Under the pieces are notes generated by a model that saw only the letters and a list, made by a program, of their open reading frames with translations, ran no database searches and was not told the DNA's origin. From UBA668 sp046052275 (GTDB taxonomy: Bacteria > Actinomycetota > Acidimicrobiia > Acidimicrobiales > Ilumatobacteraceae), in contig JBJOMQ010000050.1 in assembly GCA_046052275.1 (NCBI GenBank), positions 1 to 13,839 on the forward strand: a DNA stretch of 13,839 bases, in the 5' to 3' direction. Both the position numbers and the translations under genes were made by a program. Shown piece by piece: positions 1-5,698 of this stretch; position 1 is the first letter of the stretch; the number at the start of each line of letters is the position of its first letter.

Positions 1-803
1 CCGGCTCGTCGCTCGCCCGCGGTGGCGAGGACGAGTGCCGCTGCATCGAGCGCCGCGGACGAGGCCCAGTCGACGGCACCGGCTCCCACCTCGGAGCGGA
101 GCACTGATTCGGCAGCGTCGGCGACGTCGGGAACCCAGTCGTCAGCCTTCTCGCCCATGCGCACGAGCTGGCTGACACCGAGAAGGAATCCGACCGCATC
201 GTCATCAGGCAGCGCCGGCCCGCACAGTGCCAGTTCACAGCGCACTGCGGCCATCGAGTCGATCTCGCCCGCATCGGGCACCGAGAACCTGCTCGCACGG
301 TCGAGGATCGACGTCCATCCGCGCGCCACGCCGGCAGCGGCGGGCAGCGGCGACGGCAGTTCACCGGCGCGTGGCGGATACGAGATCCCCACGAGGATCT
401 CTGCACGGTGGCCGACAGGGAGCGCGACGCTGCCTGCCGGCAGGTCGATGCCCTCGATCGCGTTCGATGGCGGCCGTGCCGTCAGCAGGTCGCCACGGGT
501 GAACGCCACCACCACCGGCGACGGCGACTCGTTGCGCACGGCGATGAGCGTGAGGCCGCCGTGGTCGGCGACCGAGTAGACGGTGTGCACGACATCGCCG
601 TCGGGCACCCTCAGCCGGGTCTCGACCACCGCCGTGCCCTCGATCCGTCGCTGGCGCACGGTCGGCTCGCGGTTCGGCGAGTGCCACCGGTCGGTGGCAG
701 CGACGTGCCAGTCGAGGGCGTCGCCACCCGACCACGGCTCGATCGCCCCCCATGGTGTGACCGTGGCGCGCCACCGCTGTCCGAGCACGCCCGTCGTCAC
801 CAT
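1..803 (-). CDS. Unrecognised protein, N-terminal 267 residues (gene runs off the window start)
   Basis: I do not recognise this protein. The frame is open from the ATG at 803-801 to the edge of the window, with strong G/C at third positions, so it is very likely coding. The start could be this ATG or the next codon, a GTG; an in-frame TGA at 827-825 excludes longer versions. No good Shine-Dalgarno sequence is visible. Residues about 10-150 look beta-rich, with Trp-containing strands (RWRATVTPWGAIEPW) and alternating hydrophobics (VVETRLRVPDGDVVHTVYSV, then GLTLIAVRNESPSPVVVAF), as in a beta-sandwich. Residues about 195-267 look helical and Ala-rich. No signal peptide, membrane segment or catalytic motif is seen. 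A beta-sandwich followed by a helical domain recalls some glycoside hydrolases, but this is only a guess. It lies 87 bp downstream of gpsA on the same strand and may be cotranscribed. Confidence 0.72.
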   Translation of the reverse strand, partial: MVTTGVLGQRWRATVTPWGAIEPWSGGDALDWHVAATDRWHSPNREPTVRQRRIEGTAVVETRLRVPDGDVVHTVYSVADHGGLTLIAVRNESPSPVVVAFTRGDLLTARPPSNAIEGIDLPAGSVALPVGHRAEILVGISYPPRAGELPSPLPAAAGVARGWTSILDRASRFSVPDAGEIDSMAAVRCELALCGPALPDDDAVGFLLGVSQLVRMGEKADDWVPDVADAAESVLRSEVGAGAVDWASSAALDAAALVLATAGERRA

Positions 804-854
804 CTCGCGTTCACCATCTCGCCGTCACCATGCCGCTCTCATCGTCTCGCTCAC
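801..854 (-). repeat. Tandem 14-bp repeat over the start of the 1-803 gene
   Basis: On the plus strand two adjacent 14-bp units (801-814 and 815-828) differ at only two positions. A degenerate 15-bp third copy lies at 840-854 after an 11-bp spacer. Read on the minus strand, each complete unit has the form GTGA..CGAGATG and supplies a GTG and an ATG. The gene's own start codon (803-801) is the end of the last unit. Confidence 0.6.
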
Positions 855-869
855 CGTGATTCCCACCAT
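825..869 (-). other. Possible 14-codon leader ORF between gpsA and the 1-803 gene
   Basis: ATG at 869-867 reads 14 codons (MVGITVSETMRAAW) to a TGA at 827-825. A GAGGGA element ends 6 nt before the ATG and would serve as a ribosome binding site. The short ORF is in the same frame as the downstream gene, separated by its own stop. Two further 6-codon ORFs lie in the repeat just behind it: MVTARW (831-811) and MVNARW (817-797), the latter ending inside the start of the large gene. All three end Trp-stop. It may be a real coupling device or a chance product of the repeat. Confidence 0.25.
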
Positions 870-890
870 GTCGCTTCCCTCGGCGCCCGG

Positions 891-1886
891 TCACCCGAAC
901 TCGCTCCGGCGCGTCCGCTGCATCAGCGCCTCGACCGCCTGACGCGCGCTGCGTCCCTCGTGGCACACCGCCACCACCTGCTCGGTGATCGGCATGTCGA
1001 TGCCGTGCTGGCGGGCGATCGCGAGAACGCTCGGCGAGCTCTTCACACCCTCTGCCACCGTGTTCGTCGATGCCACGACATCGGCAATCGACTCGCCTCG
1101 ACCGAGGCGGACCCCGACCATGTGATTGCGGCTCTGCTGCGATGAGCAGGTAGCAATGAGGTCGCCCATCCCGGCGAGGCCGGCAAAGGTCGCTGCGGCC
1201 CCGCCAAGGGCCGTGCCGAGTCGGGCGATCTCGGCGAGTCCTCGCGTGATCAGCGTCGCCCTGGTGTTCTGGCCGAAGCCCATGCCCTCGGCCATCCCAG
1301 CGGCGATCGCAATCACGTTCTTCACCACACCGCCCACCTCGCAGCCGATGACGTCGTCGTTGGTGTAGATCCGCAGCGAGGGACGGCTGAAGACCCGCTG
1401 CAGTTCGGCAGCGATGTCGGCGTCGTCGACGGCGACCACGCTGGCCGCTGGCTGGCCGGAGAGGATCTCCTTGGCGAGGTTCGGCCCCGTCAGCACCGCC
1501 ACCGGATGGCCTGGCATCTCGTCGCGCGTTACCTCGCTCATCCGCAGCAGCGTCGACTCCTCGAGTCCCTTGGCCAGGCTGACGACGGGCACCCACGCGC
1601 GCAGGTGCGGGGCCGCAGCAGCCGCAGCAGCGCGATAGCCGTGCGAAGGTGTCGCCATCACCAGCACGTCGGCGGCCGCCACTGCCTCCTCGATCGACGA
1701 CGTCGCCCGCAACTGCGCCGACAGGGGGAACCCGGGCAGATAGTCGGGATTCTCGCGACGGCCGTTGATCTCGGCCGCCAGCTCGGGGCGACGCGCCCAC
1801 AGCACGGTGGGACAGTTCTCGGCGGCGAGCGAGGCCACGGTGGTTCCCCACGAGCCAGCGCCGATGACGGCCACAGTGATCGGCAT
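891..1886 (-). CDS. gpsA: NAD(P)-dependent glycerol-3-phosphate dehydrogenase
   Basis: Reduces dihydroxyacetone phosphate to sn-glycerol 3-phosphate in the cytoplasm, supplying the backbone for phospholipids. The 331-residue product is the normal family length. It begins MPITVAVIGAGSWGTTVAS, with the GxGxxG dinucleotide-binding loop at residues 9-14. It continues with ATPSHGY, the GPNLAKEI segment, the conserved Lys region (EVGGVVKNVIAIAAGM), GQNTRATLITRGLAEI, and the C-terminal GMGDLIATCSSQQSRN block. The start is the ATG at 1886-1884; a longer frame continues upstream but runs into the divergent cofC gene and lacks family sequence. No Shine-Dalgarno is present, but TACGCT ends 6 nt before the ATG, suggesting a leaderless message. 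It is divergent from cofC, an arrangement also found for gpdA2 and fbiD in Mycobacterium tuberculosis. Confidence 0.96.
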   Translation of the reverse strand: MPITVAVIGAGSWGTTVASLAAENCPTVLWARRPELAAEINGRRENPDYLPGFPLSAQLRATSSIEEAVAAADVLVMATPSHGYRAAAAAAAPHLRAWVPVVSLAKGLEESTLLRMSEVTRDEMPGHPVAVLTGPNLAKEILSGQPAASVVAVDDADIAAELQRVFSRPSLRIYTNDDVIGCEVGGVVKNVIAIAAGMAEGMGFGQNTRATLITRGLAEIARLGTALGGAAATFAGLAGMGDLIATCSSQQSRNHMVGVRLGRGESIADVVASTNTVAEGVKSSPSVLAIARQHGIDMPITEQVVAVCHEGRSARQAVEALMQRTRRSEFG

Positions 1887-1892
1887 GCGCCC

Positions 1893-1898
1893 AGCGTA
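1893..1898 (-). promoter_or_regulatory. Putative -10 box of gpsA (leaderless)
   Basis: TACGCT on the minus strand, followed by 6 nt and then the ATG of gpsA. If it is the -10 box, transcription would start at or next to the A of the start codon. It faces the cofC box at 1911-1916, so the two promoters overlap. Confidence 0.55.
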
Positions 1899-1910
1899 GG
1901 CGTCCACCCC

Positions 1911-1916
1911 TACGAT
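1911..1916 (+). promoter_or_regulatory. Putative -10 box of cofC (leaderless)
   Basis: TACGAT, then GCCGGC (6 nt), then the GTG start of cofC at 1923. There is no Shine-Dalgarno sequence in the gap. The matching -35 region would fall around 1888-1893, inside the gpsA promoter, so the two genes probably compete for or share polymerase. Confidence 0.55.
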
Positions 1917-1922
1917 GCCGGC

Positions 1923-2576
1923 GTGACAGCCTCCGCGACGTCCGCCACGAGGGTGCTCGTGCCGCTGAAGTCGTTCGCCCGCGCGAAGGCACGACTCGCC
2001 ACCGTGCTGACTGCGGCGCAGCGCGTCGGCCTCGCGCAGCACACGGCACAGACGGTGATCGCAGCTGCCGGCAGCCTGCCGGTACACGTCGTGTGCGACG
2101 ACCGCGAGGTTGCCGACTGGGCCGAGGCGGCCGGTGCCGGTGTCATCTGGTCACCCGGTACCGGACTCGATGGCGCAGTGCGCAACGGCGTGGCGGTCCT
2201 CGGCGACCTCGGCGCATCGCAGGTCGTCGTCGCCCACGGTGACCTCCCGTGCGCGCGCTCCTTCGACGGCGTCTGCCTGCCGGGCGCTATCACGCTCGTT
2301 CCCGACCTTGCCGGCGACGGCACCAATGTGGCCTCGGTGCCTGTCGACTGCGACTTTCCCTTCTCGTACGGCAGGCGATCATTCGACCGGCACCAACTGC
2401 TGGCACTCCGTACCGGACTCCCGCTCGTCGTCCGCTGCGACCCGTTGCTCGCCCTCGACATCGACACACCCGACGACCTCTGTCACCCTCTCGTCCAGGA
2501 GGCACTTCCCGAATGGCTTCGACCGATACCGCCAACGACCCAGGCCAGCCCGCCGCGCCGACCCGCTCCGCGATGA
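1923..2576 (+). CDS. cofC: 2-phospho-L-lactate / phosphoenolpyruvate guanylyltransferase of coenzyme F420 synthesis
   Basis: CofC (FbiD in mycobacteria) couples GTP to a three-carbon phospho-acid, phosphoenolpyruvate in mycobacterial enzymes and 2-phospho-L-lactate in archaeal ones. The product is transferred to the deazaflavin to make F420. The 217-residue product shows the family blocks: VPLKSFARAKARL (13-25), VVAHGDLP with Asp107, LAGDGTNVASVP, SYGRRSFDRH, and DIDTPDDL (179-186). The start is the GTG at 1923, just before the core and behind a TACGAT box. The last ~30 residues after DDL are Pro/Arg-rich, poorly biased at third positions and overlap the next gene by 64 nt, so they are probably a dispensable tail. 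The substrate cannot be decided from sequence here. No other F420 gene is in the window. Confidence 0.93.
   Translation: MTASATSATRVLVPLKSFARAKARLATVLTAAQRVGLAQHTAQTVIAAAGSLPVHVVCDDREVADWAEAAGAGVIWSPGTGLDGAVRNGVAVLGDLGASQVVVAHGDLPCARSFDGVCLPGAITLVPDLAGDGTNVASVPVDCDFPFSYGRRSFDRHQLLALRTGLPLVVRCDPLLALDIDTPDDLCHPLVQEALPEWLRPIPPTTQASPPRRPAPR
2497..2502 (+). promoter_or_regulatory. Shine-Dalgarno sequence deciding the PIG-L start
   Basis: A perfect AGGAGG inside the end of cofC, 10 nt before the ATG at 2513. It favours that start over the ATG at 2573, which overlaps the cofC stop as ATGA but has no Shine-Dalgarno. The hexamer also encodes part of cofC (Gln-Glu-Ala), so it could be coincidental. 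Confidence 0.6.
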
Positions 2577-3295
2577 GTTCCAACGTGCCGGTGCCGGCGT
2601 CTGCCCTTGCGATCGGCGCGCATCCCGACGACGTCGAGTTCGGTTGCGGGGGCACGCTCGCCAAGTGGGCGGCGGCCGGGTGCATCGTGCACCACCTCGT
2701 GCTCACTGACGGGTCGAAGGGAACATGGGACGCATCAGCCGACACGGCTGCGCTGGTAGAGCAGCGACAGAGCGAGCAGCGCGAGGCAGCACGACGGCTG
2801 GCCGGGACGAACGCCGGGTCGGTCGTCTTCCTCGGCCGGGTCGATGGCGAGCTCGAGAGCGACCTTGCTGCGCGAGGCGAGGTGGCGCGTGTGATCCGCG
2901 AACTGCGACCCGAGGCCGTCCTCGGACATGATCCGTGGAAGCGCTACCGCCTTCATCCCGATCACCGGCATGCCGGCCTGCTCGCATGTGAGGGCATCGT
3001 CGCCGCCCGCGATCCGCACTTCTTTCCCGAGCACGGCCTTCCCGCTCACCGCCCGAGCCTGCTGCTGCTGTGGGAGGCCGACGAGCCCGATCATGTCGAG
3101 GACGTCAGCGGACATCTCGCCGACAAACTCCACGCACTCGAGGCGCACGAGAGCCAGTTTGAGAGCACGATGAAGGCAGTCGAGCCCGCTCAGCTCGAGG
3201 AGTTCCGGACCAGGATCACCGTCCGGCTCGGCGAACTCGGCGCACCGCACGGGATGTCGGCCGCCGAGGTGTTCAAGCGCATCACGAGCCTGTAG
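2513..3295 (+). CDS. PIG-L / LmbE-family zinc deacetylase
   Basis: Member of the zinc-dependent N-acetylglucosaminide deacetylase family, which includes MshB and Mca of mycothiol metabolism and BshB of bacillithiol. The 260-residue product carries the metal-binding AHPDD motif (His37, Asp39, Asp40) followed by FGCGGTLAKWAAAG and the LTDGSKGTWD block. The second metal site is HPDH at 148-151, in RLHPDHRHAG. There is no signal peptide, so it is probably cytoplasmic. The exact substrate cannot be read from the sequence, so I do not name it mshB, mca or bshB. The start at 2513 is backed by AGGAGG and by 18 of 21 codons with G/C third bases between 2513 and 2575. ATG 2573 would give 240 residues and lose only a Pro/Ala-rich leader. 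It overlaps cofC by 64 nt and is probably cotranscribed with it. Confidence 0.9.
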   Translation: MASTDTANDPGQPAAPTRSAMSSNVPVPASALAIGAHPDDVEFGCGGTLAKWAAAGCIVHHLVLTDGSKGTWDASADTAALVEQRQSEQREAARRLAGTNAGSVVFLGRVDGELESDLAARGEVARVIRELRPEAVLGHDPWKRYRLHPDHRHAGLLACEGIVAARDPHFFPEHGLPAHRPSLLLLWEADEPDHVEDVSGHLADKLHALEAHESQFESTMKAVEPAQLEEFRTRITVRLGELGAPHGMSAAEVFKRITSL

Positions 3296-3298
3296 GGC

Positions 3299-3335
3299 GC
3301 CGCCGCTGGAACATCGCTTCCATCGCAGCGGCGGC
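3299..3335 (+). terminator. Hairpin after the PIG-L gene
   Basis: A perfect 10-bp stem (GCCGCCGCTG with its complement at 3326-3335) closes a 17-nt loop, starting 3 nt after the PIG-L stop codon. It has no T-run, so it may act as a Rho-independent-like barrier, an RNA 3' end stabiliser, or nothing. Confidence 0.4.
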
Positions 3336-3372
3336 ATGGTCACCGCACCGGCACGGCACTCGGTATCGAGAC

Positions 3373-3407
3373 AAAAATGCGAACGGGGGGCCGAGGGCCC
3401 CCCGTTC
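3373..3407 (-). terminator. Rho-independent terminator of the HU / Lys-Ala gene pair
   Basis: A perfect 12-bp GC-rich stem (3381-3392 with 3396-3407) and a 3-nt loop. On the minus strand it is followed after 3 nt by five T residues (the A-run at 3373-3377). It begins 26 nt after the stop of the Lys/Ala-rich gene, as expected for its terminator. Being symmetrical, it could also stop readthrough from the cofC/PIG-L side, though the plus-strand tail is not T-rich. Confidence 0.82.
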
Positions 3408-3433
3408 ATTCGTTGTTCGGCAGATCGCCAGTA

Positions 3434-3664
3434 TTACTTGGCGGCCTTCTTGGTCGCCTTCTTGGCGGCCTTCTTCGCCGGAGCCTTCTTGGCGACCTTC
3501 TTGGTCGCCTTCTTGGTCGCCTTCTTGGCGGCCTTCTTGGTCGCCTTCTTGGCGGCCTTCTTGGCCGGGGCCTTCTTCACGGCCTTCTTGGTCGCCTTCT
3601 TGGCGGCCTTCTTGGCCGGGGCCTTCTTTGCGGCCTTCTTGGCCGTCTTCTTTGCTGCTGCCAC
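3434..3664 (-). CDS. Lys/Ala-rich histone H1-like protein, detached tail of HU
   Basis: After the start residue this 76-residue protein uses only five amino acids: 35 Lys, about 29 Ala, 6 Thr, 3 Pro and 2 Val. It is built from xxKK tetrads. The 13-residue unit APAKKAAKKATKK occurs exactly three times, at residues 15-27, 32-44 and 61-73. This matches the C-terminal tails of actinobacterial HU proteins (HupB, HupS) and histone H1, which bind DNA through charge and compact it. There is no folded domain. The start is the GTG at 3664-3662, with AGGAAGGA 7-8 nt before it. The gene lies 48 nt downstream of HU, in the same frame and before a shared terminator, so they are surely one operon. Expression as its own protein is inferred from the ribosome binding site. 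The repetitive DNA is simply the coding repeat. Confidence 0.83.
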   Translation of the reverse strand: MAAAKKTAKKAAKKAPAKKAAKKATKKAVKKAPAKKAAKKATKKAAKKATKKATKKVAKKAPAKKAAKKATKKAAK

Positions 3665-3712
3665 TGAAGTTTCCTTCCTGTTATGTGGGTTGTTGGTTGG
3701 TGGGATTGGGTC
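3665..3712 (-). promoter_or_regulatory. 48-nt in-frame spacer with ribosome binding site between HU and its tail gene
   Basis: From the HU TAA (3715-3713) to the GTG at 3664 there are exactly 16 codons and none is a stop (they would read DPIPPTNNPHNRKETS). The first ~33 nt on the coding strand are C/A-rich with almost no G, so the mRNA should be unstructured. A strong AGGAAGGA lies at 3679-3672. Only one TAA prevents a continuous HU-tail protein. Confidence 0.7.
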
Positions 3713-3994
3713 TTACTTCTTGGGGTTGAGCGCGGCCTTCAGCGTGCTGCTGGAGGTGAACTTCATGCGCGTCGAGGCGGCAACCTGCACCTCGGCACCC
3801 GTCTGCGGGTTGCGCGCGGTGCGAGCGGCTGACTTCGACGTGCTGAACGAGCCGAAGCCCGGCCACGCCACCTTGTCGCCCTTCTTCGTCGCCGCGAGGA
3901 CGACATCGAAGAACGCTCCGACCGTGCGCTCCGCATCGGCCTTCGTCACGCCAGCAGCTGCGGCCACTGCGTCGATGAGCTCTGCCTTGGTCAT
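3713..3994 (-). CDS. HU-type nucleoid DNA-binding protein, without the actinobacterial tail
   Basis: Histone-like protein that binds and bends DNA as a dimer. The 93-residue product has the full HU fold: the helical dimerisation half MTKAELIDAVAAAAGVTKAD, the PGFGSFS turn, and the beta arm AARTARNPQTGAEVQVAAS carrying the intercalating Pro of RNPQTG. It ends NPKK right after the last helix, the length of a plain HU such as that of E. coli or Bacillus. Mycobacterial HupB and Streptomyces HupS, which occupy a comparable locus, continue into a long Lys/Ala tail; here that tail is the next ORF. The start is the ATG at 3994-3992, with CGGAGGT at 4010-4004 giving a 10-nt spacing. A longer open frame back to 4168 lacks HU sequence and is ignored. 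High expression is expected. Confidence 0.95.
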   Translation of the reverse strand: MTKAELIDAVAAAAGVTKADAERTVGAFFDVVLAATKKGDKVAWPGFGSFSTSKSAARTARNPQTGAEVQVAASTRMKFTSSSTLKAALNPKK

Positions 3995-4229
3995 GTAGGT
4001 GATACCTCCGGGTACCGGTTCTTTGTGTAACGAGGCTGTTACGACTGCACATGGAACAAGGTTTCCGCGCCGATTACAAGCATTCCCGTCATTGCATTTG
4101 CACAAACACGATCGGCGGGCGCGCGCCGGCTTGACTCCTACGACCATCCACCACCAGCGATGAGGCATCGGCTAAAACGCGGCGGTTGCTGTCGAGCACC
4201 GCACACCGCACTCGTCGACGGGGTCCTCG
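3995..4229. promoter_or_regulatory. Divergent intergenic region between HU and the PhoH gene
   Basis: This 235-bp stretch has no convincing gene and a locally lower GC content (about 4000-4110), as expected for the promoter and leader of HU. On the minus strand it holds the HU Shine-Dalgarno (4010-4004), an inverted repeat GTAAC-6 nt-GTTAC at 4027-4042 that would form a small leader hairpin or an operator, and a possible -10 TGTAAT at 4078-4073. No well-spaced -35 accompanies it. On the plus strand TTGACT at 4131-4136 could be a -35 but lacks a clear -10. I cannot place either start site with confidence. Confidence 0.4.
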
Positions 4230-5618
4230 TTGACCGACATCGCCGCACGCGGCAGTCGTCGCCCGGCGCCTGTTCAGGCCGCCTCGGCCGTCTCAGTCCG
4301 CAGTCGCCTGGTGCTCGACACGTCCGTGCTGGTGGGCGATCCCGGCTGCCTCGACGGATTCGGCGATGCCGATGTCGTCATTCCCTTCACGGTCATCGAA
4401 GAGCTCGACGGCCTGAAGACCCGGCCGGACGACGTCGGTCGGGCAGCCCGCACCGCCCTGCGCACCATCGAGGACCTCCGCGTTCGCGCCGGGGGATCGC
4501 TCGGGTCGCCGGCGCCGATCGGCGACGGGGGCGGCACCCTGCGCGTCGAGCTCAACGGCATCCAGCGGCACATCCTCACCGAGCACGGACTCGATCCGTC
4601 GATCCCCGACAACCGGATCATCGGCGCCGCACTCGGCCAGGCGCAGCATTCGCCCACCACCGTCGTCTCGAACGATGCGGCGCTGCGCATCAAGGCCGCG
4701 CACCTCGGCCTCGATGCGCGACCGCATGCTCCCATCGGCCGGCGGTCCGACACGCGTCCGGCAGGGTGGACGACGATCGAGGCCGATCACGAAGCAGTCG
4801 ACCAGCTGTATTCGATCGGCCATGTCGGGATCGAGCAGCTGGCCGCCGGCCGCGACCTCGACCTGCACGAGAACGGCTTCGCCGTCGTCCGCGCCGGATC
4901 GCAGTCGGCGCTGGCTCGCCGTCGAGGAGAGCGAATTGAGGCGCTCAGTCACGGTGCCCCCGAGGCGTGGGGTCTGCGAGCCCGCTCGAAGGAGCAGCGG
5001 TTCGCCCTCGAGTTGCTGCTCGATCCCGATGTCAGCATCGTCGCGCTCGACGGGCGGGCCGGCACCGGCAAGACGCTGCTCGCCATCGCCGCGGGGCTCG
5101 AGCAGGTCGTCGAGCATCGCCGCTACGAGCGGCTGGCCGTGTACCGCCCGCTCGTGCCCGTCGGCCGGGCCGACGTGGGCTTCCTGCCGGGGGGCCTCGA
5201 CGAGAAGCTCGACCCCTGGATGTCAGCGATCCACGACGCCATCGTGGCGCTCACCGACCAGCGGAGCTCGAGCGACGCCCAGCGATTGGTCGACGAGCTC
5301 GTCAGCCGTAGCCAGCTCTCGCTCGAATCCGTCACGTTCCTCCGGGGCCGCAGCCTGCACCGCCAGATGGTGGTGGTCGACGAGGCGCAGAACCTCGAGC
5401 CGACCACGCTGAAGACGGTGCTCACCCGCGTCGGCGAGGGCACCAAGGTGGTCTTCACCGGCGATACCAGCCAGATCGACGCCCCGTACCTGGGCGAGTC
5501 GAACAATGCGTTGGCGGTGCTCATCCAGGCGTTCGGCGGACAGTCATGCTTCGGGCACGTCACGCTGACCTCGTGCGAGCGCAGCACCGTGGCCAGCCTC
5601 GCCGCCGAACTGCTGTAG
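4230..5618 (+). CDS. PIN domain - PhoH ATPase fusion protein
   Basis: The 462-residue product joins an N-terminal PIN nuclease domain to a C-terminal PhoH-type P-loop ATPase. This is the PhoH2 architecture, described in mycobacteria as an ATP-dependent RNA helicase and ribonuclease. The PIN part starts at VLDTSVLVGDP (Asp30) and shows FTVIEELDGLK, IPDNRIIGAA and VVSNDAALR, which supply the acidic metal-binding residues. The ATPase has Walker A GRAGTGKT at 275-282, VYRPLVPVGRADVGFLPG, Walker B VVVDEAQN (Asp384-Glu385), and the FTGDTSQID sensor region. It is cytoplasmic, with no membrane segment. The start is uncertain: TTG at 4230 is the only usable initiator between the upstream in-frame stop (4173) and the PIN core, and it has no strong ribosome binding site. 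It is monocistronic and divergent from HU. Confidence 0.93.
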   Translation: MTDIAARGSRRPAPVQAASAVSVRSRLVLDTSVLVGDPGCLDGFGDADVVIPFTVIEELDGLKTRPDDVGRAARTALRTIEDLRVRAGGSLGSPAPIGDGGGTLRVELNGIQRHILTEHGLDPSIPDNRIIGAALGQAQHSPTTVVSNDAALRIKAAHLGLDARPHAPIGRRSDTRPAGWTTIEADHEAVDQLYSIGHVGIEQLAAGRDLDLHENGFAVVRAGSQSALARRRGERIEALSHGAPEAWGLRARSKEQRFALELLLDPDVSIVALDGRAGTGKTLLAIAAGLEQVVEHRRYERLAVYRPLVPVGRADVGFLPGGLDEKLDPWMSAIHDAIVALTDQRSSSDAQRLVDELVSRSQLSLESVTFLRGRSLHRQMVVVDEAQNLEPTTLKTVLTRVGEGTKVVFTGDTSQIDAPYLGESNNALAVLIQAFGGQSCFGHVTLTSCERSTVASLAAELL

Positions 5619-5636
5619 GCGCCGTCCACTGGCGGG

Positions 5637-5668
5637 ACCGGTCGGCCAGCGAGCCGCCGCCGACCGGT
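5637..5668 (+). terminator. Hairpin after the PhoH gene
   Basis: A 9-bp perfect stem (ACCGGTCGG at 5637-5645 with CCGACCGGT at 5660-5668) around a 14-nt loop, 18 nt after the stop codon. There is no T-run, so it is only a candidate terminator. Confidence 0.4.
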
Positions 5669-5698
5669 GACGCCCTCCTCGGTGACTCCCCGGCCAGC

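Noticed and set aside
408..1145. Long plus-strand frame across the unknown gene and the end of gpsA
   Set aside because: Antisense shadow; it crosses the intergenic gap without any change in character and shows His/Arg-rich low-complexity sequence.
811..2049. Long minus-strand frame overlapping gpsA
   Set aside because: Arg/Gly/Ala-rich out-of-frame reading of gpsA and antisense cofC; no family resemblance.
3434..3664. Short direct repeats that could be taken for a CRISPR or minisatellite
   Set aside because: There are no unique spacers. The periodicity of 12-13 nt and 39 nt is explained by xxKK tetrads and a 13-residue protein repeat.
3336..3998. Plus-strand open frame rich in Phe/Leu/Ala (FLAAFLVAF repeats) that looks like a membrane protein
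   Set aside because: It is the exact antisense of the Lys/Ala tail gene and HU. The minus-strand genes have ribosome binding sites, a terminator and clear homology, so the hydrophobic repeat is an artefact of reading AAG-rich codons backwards.
3995..4168. 58-residue N-terminal extension of HU with several Cys codons
   Set aside because: The frame is open but includes the ribosome binding site, an A/T-richer leader and no HU similarity; the ATG at 3994 fits the family start exactly.
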